This document shows positions 58,418-64,000 of a stretch of 64,000 nt of DNA, one piece after another. Below the pieces are notes generated by a model. The model was not told where the DNA came from and ran no database searches. It saw nothing but the letters and a program-made list of their open reading frames with translations. How positions within the stretch are numbered: the stretch's first letter is position 1; every line of letters starts with the position of its first letter. A program made the position numbers and the translations under genes. Origin of the DNA: a virus; IMG/VR virus record IMGVR_UViG_3300036771_000101, positions 1-64,000 of that record; one strand, written 5' to 3'.

Positions 58418-58891
58418 CAGATCTCCTTCTAGGGATTGGGATTGATCGTGTGGGTATGGCTGGACGAGCTCCACGTCGTCGGCCAACCACTCGCCGTCAC
58501 TGCTGTTTGTCCGCCGATCGCTATCGCGTTCGTCCCGGAACCGGGCGAGTGATGGGCGCCGATTGCCACCGAGTACACCGGGTTCGCCGACCCCATCGCG
58601 TACACCGGCTGCGAGGTCTGCAGCGGCTCCGGGAACGGCAGGTAGTGCTCCGGGTCCTCCCGTAACGCCCGTTCCATCGCCCGGATTTTCTTGTCGATGT
58701 CGTCTTGTTTCCGCACCGGCTACCTCCTCATCGAACGGTTCAAGGTCAAGCAGCGGGATCCACTCGGTGACCGGTCGCCGGTCACTGGTCCCCCAGTGCA
58801 CCAGGGCCGCACCATCCTCGGAAACCTCCAGAACGATCGCGCACTGGGGGAGCCCGATGCGGTGTACCCGATCCTGCGGTTGAATGCTCAT
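58190..58891 (-). CDS. Long leftward frame whose N-terminal 58 residues look like a real protein
   Basis: 233 residues, ATG after GAGAGGGCC. Residues 1-58 (RVHRIGLPQCAIVLEVSEDG, AALVHWGTSDRRPVTEWIPL) look like a small beta domain that could bind nucleic acid or protein. From about residue 59 the frame passes without a stop through the gene at 58429-58716 in another phase and then joins, in phase, the acidic protein starting at 58417. The middle looks like shadow sequence, so the true product may be shorter by an error, or a real fused protein. The SDs at the inner genes show they are also translated. Confidence 0.5.
   Translation of the reverse strand: MSIQPQDRVHRIGLPQCAIVLEVSEDGAALVHWGTSDRRPVTEWIPLLDLEPFDEEVAGAETRRHRQENPGDGTGVTGGPGALPAVPGAAADLAAGVRDGVGEPGVLGGNRRPSLARFRDERDSDRRTNSSDGEWLADDVELVQPYPHDQSQSLEGDLMTDVQDPSDEPEGEVVEEIIEETIVVEEPAGDAPTDVPPAPEPPAPAPEPEPAPADPEPAPDPAPATPTDPPAEG
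58429..58716 (-). CDS. Small protein with beta-roll-like VAIG/AIAIG repeats
   Basis: 95 residues; GTG start with AGGAGGTAG upstream. An N-terminal charged helix (DDIDKKIRAMERALREDPEH) is followed by PVYSVAIGAHHSPGS and GTNAIAIGGQT, two turns of the same pattern as the YadA-like adhesins at 8758-13363, and an end rich in Ser/His (SSSSHTHTINP). It is the only leftward gene with this motif, far from the adhesins. It may be a fibre-related tip or a binding partner of the adhesins. Confidence 0.68.
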   Translation of the reverse strand: MRKQDDIDKKIRAMERALREDPEHYLPFPEPLQTSQPVYAMGSANPVYSVAIGAHHSPGSGTNAIAIGGQTAVTASGWPTTWSSSSHTHTINPNP

Positions 58892-58917
58892 ACTGGCCCT
58901 CTCATCGACAGATCAAC

Positions 58918-59583
58918 TCACTTTTCGAAGACGATGATCGCTTCGGTTGGGACTCTGGCCTCTCGGTTCTCCCCGTGGCGGAGCCGAGGAGTCGGGATCT
59001 CAAACGACTGTGTCACCGTGAACCCGATCTCCTGGCACAAGATCCGGTGGCGAGCCACCACCGGGAACACCTTCTTGCTGCGGATGCAGTCCGACACGTT
59101 CAACACGAACACCGCGTTCGGTTTGAGGGTCCGCCACACCTCCCGCCACGCCGCTTCGTGAAGCTTCCAGTAGGCCGGGTTCCAGGCGTACAATCTTCCG
59201 GCGTTTTGGGGGTGCAGCTGGTGGGCAGTGTCCCCGACAGTTCGTTGGAGGTCGTGTGTGTACGATCGGCGTAAGGAGCCATCGCGGGCATGGTGACTGT
59301 CGGACATCCTGTTGCCGTACACGGGGCTGGTGAATGCCCCATCGAAGATTTCGTCACGGAATGGCAGATGACGGGCGTTCCCAACGATCGTGCTACGGCG
59401 GGCGGAGGCCCACGGGAACTCGATCTCGACACCGACGGTGAACCGGAGCGAGTGATTGAGCTCGTGGATCCTCCCCACACCAGCGAAGCAATCCAAAATG
59501 AGTCCATGCGGAACCAGATGCTTTTTGACTACGAATTCTAAGATTCCGTCGGAGAAGGTGGCGGGGTGGTAGCGCCGCGTCAT
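58918..59583 (-). CDS. DNA methyltransferase (adenine-N6 or cytosine-N4)
   Basis: 221 residues, ATG overlapping the HNH stop. S-adenosylmethionine site D31CFAGVGR (motif I), an acidic residue in VGVEIEF (about 53) and a catalytic motif T-S-P-V-Y-G-N-R at 85-92, which fits the (S/T)PPY family with Val in place of the second Pro. The DGSLRRSYTHDLQRTVGD segment and final LNVSD match phage and actinobacterial methylases of the SPPYGNR type. It would protect phage DNA from host restriction. The Val change may alter activity. No paired nuclease apart from the HNH gene. Confidence 0.83.
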   Translation of the reverse strand: MTRRYHPATFSDGILEFVVKKHLVPHGLILDCFAGVGRIHELNHSLRFTVGVEIEFPWASARRSTIVGNARHLPFRDEIFDGAFTSPVYGNRMSDSHHARDGSLRRSYTHDLQRTVGDTAHQLHPQNAGRLYAWNPAYWKLHEAAWREVWRTLKPNAVFVLNVSDCIRSKKVFPVVARHRILCQEIGFTVTQSFEIPTPRLRHGENREARVPTEAIIVFEK

Positions 59584-60029
59584 GCGTGTCCCCAGCGAGC
59601 GAGGCTTGCGTTGCGGGCACGCTTTTCTTCGAACTCTGGCCGGTGCTCATTCATGTGTTCTGCTCGGGTCAGGAGATGCAGGTTCGTAATGGAGTCGTCC
59701 AGGGTGTCGCGGCTGATGTGATGCACCAAAAAGCCCGATGGGATCGGACCGTGGGCTTGCTCCCAGACCAGTTGGGACCGCAGCTTCCAAACGTTGGGTT
59801 CAGCTGTCTTCACCCAGACGCGAGGACCGTCGTCTCGCTTGGGTCGGAACCGGGTTTGTTCGCTGCCCACTGGGAGTCGATTGTGAGCGGGTTGGCCTTG
59901 GGTGAAGCTCCCGGTGTTGGGCTTGGCGTCGGAGAAGTAGCAGGCGCGGGAGCAGTAGACCTCGTGTGTGCGTTTGACGGGAGTACCGCAGACTCGACAA
60001 AGCCGCCGCGGTTTACGAGGCGGCGCCAT
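59580..60029 (-). CDS. HNH endonuclease with zinc finger
   Basis: 149 residues from ATG 60029, which has a GGAG-like site and overlaps the upstream gene by 17 bases; ATG 60071 (163 residues) would overlap by 59. A CRVCG and a YCSRAC (C11/C14, C26/C30) form a zinc finger. The HNH motif is GFLVHHISRDTLDDSITNLH, then LLTRAEHMNEHR: H103-H104, N116 and H125. HNH nucleases cleave DNA for homing, packaging or defence. The stop overlaps the methyltransferase start, so the two may act together as a homing or restriction-like pair. Confidence 0.8.
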   Translation of the reverse strand: MAPPRKPRRLCRVCGTPVKRTHEVYCSRACYFSDAKPNTGSFTQGQPAHNRLPVGSEQTRFRPKRDDGPRVWVKTAEPNVWKLRSQLVWEQAHGPIPSGFLVHHISRDTLDDSITNLHLLTRAEHMNEHRPEFEEKRARNASLARWGHA

Positions 60030-60192
60030 TGCTCCATGCGGGACGTTGCGGGCGCGTTTTGGCGAGCTCATCCAACGCGGCGCTGATCGGCTTCCGGAGG
60101 CAAGGGGTGCACCACCAGTCCTTCACCTCTGGTTCCTGCCGAGCGAACAGGTCATGCTCATCCTGGAGCCCACACCCTGGGCAGACCTTCAC
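60013..60192 (-). CDS. Small zinc-ribbon protein
   Basis: 59 residues, too short for many gene finders; GTG with GGGAGG four bases upstream. MKVCPGCGLQDEHDLF and WWCTPCLRKP supply two CxxC pairs (C4/C7 and C28/C31) of a four-Cys ribbon. The C-terminal part is basic. It overlaps the HNH gene by 17 bases. It is probably a nucleic-acid or nuclease partner. Confidence 0.72.
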   Translation of the reverse strand: MKVCPGCGLQDEHDLFARQEPEVKDWWCTPCLRKPISAALDELAKTRPQRPAWSNGAAS

Positions 60193-60249
60193 CGAACCTC
60201 CCGCCGGATCGTCAAGAACTCGCGGTCCAACACCACCCAGCCATGCAGA

Positions 60250-60930
60250 TCATCTCGGTTTATCTCTTCGACGTGGCCGAGACACGCTGACAGCACGACC
60301 ACCCCGTTCCAGATCAGAGGGCTTGTCGCTTCCTTTCTGCACAGGAACACTGGACACAGCAGCACGTTGAACTCTTCTCGCTACGATCTCATCGATCTTC
60401 GTAGCGAGGATCTCATAGACCCGGTCTTCCATGCAGGTGAGTTTCAGGTCGAGTCCGTCCCCCACGGTCGTTCCGAGTAATGCTCGGATGGTGCTGATCA
60501 GCCGTCGGATCTCTTCCGTGTCGAGTGCGCTTTCGGCGGGGAGTGTGCAGGATGGCTGGCCGATGCCGGGTGCTCGAAGGAACGACTGCCGGTGTTTCTT
60601 CGATGCTTCGTAGTATCCCCGTTGGACAACGCGGGCGTCGGTGAGTGCTTCCAGGATCTTTTCGTACTGCTCCCAGGTCATCTCTTTGTCGATGTACAGA
60701 TGGAAGTGGCCGGGGGTGCGCGACGGGTACAGCTTGCAGGGGAGATCGATGTCGATGGCGGGTGCGTGCATCCCGTTTGGCAGTGATGATCCGATCAGGT
60801 TGTACTGGTACGGCTTGTCGCCGGGCGCGACGGGGGCGCGGTTGCTGTAGCCGTCGCCTGTGTCGAGGTTGGCGAGGTACCAGTGGGTGCGTTGCAGGAG
60901 GGGATGTTCAGTGAAGTGGATGGTAGCCAT
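60250..60930 (-). CDS. Hypothetical protein of 226 residues
   Basis: ATG 60930 is taken as start since GGAAGAG lies a few bases upstream; an ATG at 60948 adds six residues. HWYLANLDTGDGYSNRAPVA and YPSRTPGHFHLYIDKEMTWE with YEKILEALTDARVVQRGYYE form an alpha/beta domain; later residues are helical (TEEIRRLISTIRALLG) with a basic tail. The GHFHLYID motif is one I associate with conserved actinophage proteins of unknown function. The 174 bases upstream hold no convincing promoter or gene. Confidence 0.7.
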   Translation of the reverse strand: MATIHFTEHPLLQRTHWYLANLDTGDGYSNRAPVAPGDKPYQYNLIGSSLPNGMHAPAIDIDLPCKLYPSRTPGHFHLYIDKEMTWEQYEKILEALTDARVVQRGYYEASKKHRQSFLRAPGIGQPSCTLPAESALDTEEIRRLISTIRALLGTTVGDGLDLKLTCMEDRVYEILATKIDEIVARRVQRAAVSSVPVQKGSDKPSDLERGGRAVSVSRPRRRDKPR

Positions 60931-61122
60931 CTCTTCCATCATTCCCATTGTTCGAACGATTGTTAGCTCTGACGCTTAGGCCCCTATGGTTATTGCCAGC
61001 CTTTGTGCATTGAGGAGCAATGCTCTGACCTGCACTTTTACGATTCGGTGGAGTTGCTCCGAGAGGGAAAGCGGCCCGTACTCCCCCTTGAAGGTTGAAA
61101 CAATAACTCCGCCGTTAACGCG

Positions 61123-61395
61123 TTATGAGCGTGGGAGCTCGAACAGCCAGTGCTGACCGGAGAACTGGATCGGTTCGGGCTCCCATCGCACGGGTTGGGA
61201 ACGGACGATCTCGACCGTTGCGCCGTACCGTTCGAAGATCTGAGCTCGGCGTTGAGCGCCCGTGAGGCTCAGGTAGGCCCGGTTCATCGGCCAGTGGAAC
61301 GGGACCATCATCCCGTCCTCTTCCCAGTGGGTGAGATCAGGTTCGTCAGGCAGGGTCACGATCAGGCGAAACACTCGACGGTCTCGTTCTTTCAT
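61123..61395 (-). CDS. Hypothetical protein
   Basis: 90 residues, ATG overlapping the lipoprotein stop by four bases. RVFRLIVTLPDEPDLTHWEE and FERYGATVEIVRSQPVRWEP form a small beta-rich domain with several Trp. Strand pattern recalls small actinophage proteins of unknown function. Coupled to the lipoprotein gene. Confidence 0.68.
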   Translation of the reverse strand: MKERDRRVFRLIVTLPDEPDLTHWEEDGMMVPFHWPMNRAYLSLTGAQRRAQIFERYGATVEIVRSQPVRWEPEPIQFSGQHWLFELPRS

Positions 61396-62138
61396 CGGCG
61401 TCCTCCACCAAACGAACGACCTCCACCTCCGAACCCGCCAGAGTGACCGCCACCAAAACCGCCACCACCGCGGCTGCCCCCACCAAAGCCACCGGAATGA
61501 CCACCGCTAGATCCACCGACATGCGACCCTCCACTACGAGAGCCTCCACCGTAGCCCTTCCCACCCGACGGAGCCTTCGGGGTCGACGGAGCCTTCGGGG
61601 TCGGGGTACTCTGAGCGGGAGGGGAAACGGACTTCGGGCCGGGGACACTCGGAGTCGCGGGTTCGGGGGTGGCACCACGTGCGCCGCCCCCGAATTTCGT
61701 TCCTGGCGCACCGAACCGAGCCCCACCCCCGTATTTCGCAGCGCCGATCTTCGACGCGGGGACGGTTTTCCCGTTCGATCCGAGGTAGGTCGCTTCCCGG
61801 GTGGCGGTAGCGATCGCCGACTTGTTGGTGGATCCCCACGACCGTTCCGAGTTGACGTAGACGGTGCGGGAAGCCCGAGGGACGTACACGCTGTAATACG
61901 CGGGGCTGCTGTAGTAGGGGTAGTAACGCTGATGCCAGTACCCAGGCATCAAGGTCGGCGCCCAGCCTGGTTGGCACAGACCGGCGGCTTGCAGAGCGAC
62001 CGCTTCCGCGGGGCTGTTGATGTAGTAGCACTGGTTGTTCTCGCCGTAGGCGATCGGCCGGTACGCCAATCTGCTGCCTCCGCCGCCGCAGGCGACGAGA
62101 CCCAACACCATCGTGAGAGCGACGAGAACACGTTTCAT
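61392..62138 (-). CDS. Lipoprotein with Gly-rich tail
   Basis: 248 residues from ATG 62138 (AGGAG upstream). The signal peptide is classical: MKRVLVALTMVLGLVAC, with lipobox LVAC at residues 14-17, so Cys17 should be lipidated and the protein anchored to the outer face of the host membrane. Residues 20-120 contain many Tyr (PGYWHQRYYPYYSSPAYYSV); 120-190 are Pro/Lys/Thr-rich; the last 55 are Gly/Ser repeats with GGFGGG and SGGHSGG. Surface lipoproteins of phages may block superinfection or assist lysis; here both are inference. Confidence 0.8.
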   Translation of the reverse strand: MKRVLVALTMVLGLVACGGGGSRLAYRPIAYGENNQCYYINSPAEAVALQAAGLCQPGWAPTLMPGYWHQRYYPYYSSPAYYSVYVPRASRTVYVNSERSWGSTNKSAIATATREATYLGSNGKTVPASKIGAAKYGGGARFGAPGTKFGGGARGATPEPATPSVPGPKSVSPPAQSTPTPKAPSTPKAPSGGKGYGGGSRSGGSHVGGSSGGHSGGFGGGSRGGGGFGGGHSGGFGGGGRSFGGGRR

Positions 62139-62278
62139 GGTTTCTCCTTCGGCCATCGCCATTGGATGTAGAGCTTGCCGCGGCGCCACTGCCACTTCAG
62201 GAGCTTCTTCAGTTCCGGCTGGTGTTTCGTGATGACGGCTGGGATTAGGTAGCGGGTCGGGTACAGCTTCTCGGTCAC
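62135..62278 (-). CDS. Small basic protein
   Basis: 47 residues from GTG 62278, which overlaps the upstream stop (GTGA). YPTRYLIPAVITKHQPELKK and LLKWQWRRGKLYIQWRWPKE: very rich in Trp/Arg/Lys, like a membrane- or nucleic-acid-binding peptide. It lies directly upstream of the lipoprotein, overlapping by four bases. Unknown role. Confidence 0.62.
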   Translation of the reverse strand: MTEKLYPTRYLIPAVITKHQPELKKLLKWQWRRGKLYIQWRWPKEKP

Positions 62279-62472
62279 AGCTTGTCGGCGAGGGGCATCC
62301 CTTCCGGTTCCAGGAACCGGCGGCATCCCAGTAGGTACCCTTCGGTTTCACGGAGGATCGAGTACGCCTCGTGAGATTCCGCAACGGTCATGACGTTGAA
62401 CTCTGCCTTGATCTCTTCCAGTAGGGATGCGGCGGCTGACCGGATCTTGTTGGCGTTGTCGAGGGCACTCAT
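62275..62472 (-). CDS. Small helical protein
   Basis: 65 residues from ATG 62472 (overlaps previous stop). NANKIRSAAASLLEEIKAEF and HEAYSILRETEGYLLGCRRF give two helices. Start chosen by coupling; a longer frame exists upstream but lies in the zinc gene. No motif recognised. Confidence 0.65.
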   Translation of the reverse strand: MSALDNANKIRSAAASLLEEIKAEFNVMTVAESHEAYSILRETEGYLLGCRRFLEPEGMPLADKL

Positions 62473-62672
62473 CTGCGCAACATCCGTTGAACGGAAGCGT
62501 TTTCGTAGTCCTGACAGGGTTGACACACGTCCCATTTCTTTCCGTCCTCTGGGTCTACAGCCAGTTCGTCCTGGGTGACCCGTTCGAAGCAGATGCAGCA
62601 CATGACTTTCCCGTCGGGGCACACCGGACCGGCGTGGCGTTGCCCGCAGCACAACCTGACCGGGTCGATCAT
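62469..62672 (-). CDS. Cys-rich protein, probable double zinc site
   Basis: 67 residues from ATG 62672, overlapping the cupin-like stop; the GTG/ATG further upstream would overlap too far. Eight Cys in pairs (RLCCGQRH, PVCP, MCCICF, VCQPCQ) suggest two zinc ions. The acidic stretch DELAVDPEDGKKWD lies between. Likely a protein-protein or nucleic-acid adaptor. Confidence 0.66.
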   Translation of the reverse strand: MIDPVRLCCGQRHAGPVCPDGKVMCCICFERVTQDELAVDPEDGKKWDVCQPCQDYENASVQRMLRR

Positions 62673-63283
62673 TCGCTCGTCCACCCTTCGCGTTTGTCCC
62701 ACTGGTTCAACTCATCGAGTTCCTCCGGGGACAGATCCTCCCGTGCTTCGGCTCTCATCTTCCGGGCGGCGAGCGCGTCGAGGAACTGCTGATTGAACTT
62801 GTGCTTGTCAAACGGAGTGAGGGTGCCGTCGCGGTCGAGGTACTGCCAGATCCGTGTTCTTCTGCCGACGAACACCAACGTCCAAGTCGGTACGCGGTGG
62901 AGGTGGCTGATCCAGTGCATGGCGTCGAATGGCATGACGTTGAGACGGCGCACCTTGTGGGGGTAGGCGTACATCCAGTTCTGCGGGCCGGGTTTCGTGT
63001 GGGTGTCGCGGCGCATCTCGTCGTACCCGCCGCGTAGCACCACGGCGGTGAACGGCCATGGATGGTCGTGGAGGGTGGGTCGCGGGTCGGGTGTTTCAAG
63101 TTTGTGGAGGTACACCCCGAACAGTGGTGTCTGGATGATCCGCAGCCGGGTCAGATAGTTGTCGTCGGTTTCGGGGTGGGCGTAGTCCGGAACGACGAAC
63201 CGTTCCATGAACGCCCAGTCAGGAGAGCGACGATTCGCCAGCTGCACCTTGTTCTGCTTGGGGACTCGCGGTCGGAGTCTCAT
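62669..63283 (-). CDS. Cupin-like protein
   Basis: 204 residues, ATG with GGGGGTGAAAC upstream. After a basic N-terminal segment, residues about 60-150 look like a small cupin barrel: LHDHPWPFTAVVLRGGYDE (H72, H74) with later His in FDAMHWISHLHRV as possible metal ligands. Cupins bind metals and small molecules; phage copies have unknown substrate. The C-terminal 60 residues are helical and charged (EAREDLSPEELDELNQWDKR). Confidence 0.7.
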   Translation of the reverse strand: MRLRPRVPKQNKVQLANRRSPDWAFMERFVVPDYAHPETDDNYLTRLRIIQTPLFGVYLHKLETPDPRPTLHDHPWPFTAVVLRGGYDEMRRDTHTKPGPQNWMYAYPHKVRRLNVMPFDAMHWISHLHRVPTWTLVFVGRRTRIWQYLDRDGTLTPFDKHKFNQQFLDALAARKMRAEAREDLSPEELDELNQWDKREGWTSE

Positions 63284-63431
63284 GTTTCACCCCCCAACAC
63301 CCGGGGCACGGCACGTCGACGCGTCGTTTGGATGCGCTGACGCAGTCGCACTGTTCGATGATCCGTTTGTGGTAGGAGCAGACAATCATGTAGCACTGAC
63401 CGCAGGTCGGGAGTCGCGGTTCGTCGCTCAT
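63219..63431 (-). CDS. Cys-rich small protein
   Basis: 70 residues, ATG start. CGQCYMIVCSYHKR, CDCVSAS and CPGCWGVKH give up to eight Cys and two His for zinc. It overlaps the cupin-like gene by 65 bases at its 3-prime end, so one of the two starts may be later than annotated. Unknown function. Confidence 0.58.
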   Translation of the reverse strand: MSDEPRLPTCGQCYMIVCSYHKRIIEQCDCVSASKRRVDVPCPGCWGVKHETPTASPQAEQGAAGESSLS

Positions 63432-63634
63432 TGCTGCTCGTTGTTGCGTGCGATCCAGGCGAGAAGCCCGTCGCCGATGGCCTTCGCTCTGGTCGAGTCG
63501 AAGATGCCCGCTTTCTCGGGGAACTCCCAGCAGACGCTCGCGGCTCCGAGTGCTTGAAAGACGGCTGAGGCCAGGTCTTCGGCGTCCTCGAAGTCGTACG
63601 GTCCTGCTACATCTTCGGCGGGTTGTGCATCCAT
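63428..63634 (-). CDS. Small hypothetical protein
   Basis: 68 residues from ATG 63634; the ORF runs further upstream in shadow of the next gene. DFEDAEDLASAVFQALGAAS and FDSTRAKAIGDGLLAWIARN: acidic, helical. Overlap with the Cys-rich gene by four bases. No family recognised. Confidence 0.64.
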   Translation of the reverse strand: MDAQPAEDVAGPYDFEDAEDLASAVFQALGAASVCWEFPEKAGIFDSTRAKAIGDGLLAWIARNNEQQ

Positions 63635-63635
63635 G

Positions 63636-63917
63636 TCAGTATTCCGCAACGGTCGTGCGGTCAGGATCGTCGGCGAAGGTTGCATAGGTGTCGACCGCGG
63701 CGAGTTTCCCTTCGAACACGGCACACACCCACAGCACCCCACCCTTCTCGTTCGCGGTCAGCTGCACAAGATCCTCTGCTTGTCGTGGCGACGCGGCGGA
63801 GACGTGCTCCATGTACCGCTCCTTCGTCTCCGGCCACACACCGCACACCGTGTAGTAGTTCTGGAGTTCCTCGATCTTGTTCAATGCCGCGTCGATCGGG
63901 TCACCGTCCACCGCCAC
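63636..63917 (-). CDS. Hypothetical protein
   Basis: 93 residues, GTG with GAAGGAGG upstream. MAVDGDPIDAALNKIEELQN then YYTVCGVWPETKERYMEHVS, GGVLWVCAVFEGKLAAVDTY: alpha/beta, cytoplasmic. Similar small proteins with a Y-V-GVWPET segment occur in actinophages as far as I recall, without role. It is the first gene of its sub-group, behind a dyad at 63928-63950. Confidence 0.66.
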   Translation of the reverse strand: MAVDGDPIDAALNKIEELQNYYTVCGVWPETKERYMEHVSAASPRQAEDLVQLTANEKGGVLWVCAVFEGKLAAVDTYATFADDPDRTTVAEY

Positions 63918-63927
63918 GACCTCCTTC

Positions 63928-63950
63928 CACTATGCACAACGTGCGTAGTG
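63928..63950. promoter_or_regulatory. Inverted repeat before the leftward gene (candidate operator or leader hairpin)
   Basis: CACTATGCAC (63928-63937) and GTGCGTAGTG (63941-63950) are inverted copies with one mismatch around AAC. The dyad sits just upstream of the SD of the 93-residue gene. Confidence 0.55.
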
Positions 63951-63957
63951 ATTGATC

Positions 63958-64000
63958 AGTGAGCGTTCCGCACGCCCGGATCTTCTCCACCTTCAAGTCG
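63958..64000 (-). CDS. Partial leftward gene at the window edge
   Basis: One minus-strand frame enters from the right edge and stops at 63958-63960, ending GGEDPGVRNAH. Another frame runs on to 63901. I favour the first because the next gene's dyad and SD then lie in an intergenic space. Too short to name. Confidence 0.4.

Noticed and set aside
60949-61122. Promoter or RNA gene in the 174-base gap
   Set aside because: Small palindromes such as GAGCAATGCTC are present but no -35/-10 pair with acceptable spacing and no tRNA-like fold were found.
1-64000. tRNA genes, insertion sequences, integrase or attachment sites
   Set aside because: None could be supported by eye on either strand; a tRNA scan would be decisive.

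Overview
The window looks like the structural half of a tailed double-stranded DNA phage (siphovirus type) that probably infects a GC-rich actinobacterium. The evidence is the head-to-tail gene series, a -1 frameshifted pair of tail assembly chaperones, a 1,773-residue tape measure protein, tightly overlapping genes with many GTG starts and strong Shine-Dalgarno (SD) sites, and a repeat family (GYW-L ... DGG-VF-FGDA) best known from secreted actinobacterial proteins. Host class is an inference. Portal, terminase, lysis, integrase and DNA polymerase genes are not in the window.

Layout. 1-2581 (+): small protein, scaffold, decoration-like protein and major capsid protein, closed by a strong terminator. 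2640-4096: a non-coding stretch whose first 1.05 kb is C-rich, G-poor, lacks stop trinucleotides on the + strand and carries 26 CGACT pentamers. 4097-5965 (-): a six-gene cassette with an AbrB-type antitoxin-like protein, a HigA-like HTH protein and a VapC-like PIN protein that has lost most catalytic residues. 6018-18735 (+): a first adhesin block, unusually placed between capsid and connector genes, with a collagen-like protein, a fibre with a 67-residue duplication, three consecutive YadA-head-like beta-roll proteins and jelly-roll-like fibre proteins. 18735-21908 (+): BppU-like and head-tail connector/tail terminator genes. 22122-30167 (+): tail tube (apparently started at CTG), chaperones G and GT, tape measure, distal tail protein. 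30164-53887 (+): tail hub with an inserted 12-repeat domain, then a second, larger adhesin block with a tail-collar protein, 20-residue-repeat fibres, an Asp-box propeller, a PQQ/YVTN-like propeller and a double kelch protein.

From 53942 most genes are leftward and non-structural: small unknown proteins, a winged-helix protein and a 289-residue protein behind a good TTGACA-17-TAGAGT promoter. A divergent rightward pair of winged-helix paralogues (57029-58103) has its own promoters and a dyad, resembling a regulatory switch. Further right are leftward genes for acidic/proline-rich proteins, a DNA methyltransferase, an HNH endonuclease, zinc-ribbon proteins, a lipoprotein, a cupin-like protein and a partial gene at the edge.

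The two adhesin blocks share modules, so fibres appear to evolve by domain shuffling. The most novel-looking items are the CGACT tract, the antitoxin/dead-PIN cassette, the CTG-started tail tube gene, the repeat domain inside the tail hub, and the adhesin block sitting beside the capsid genes.
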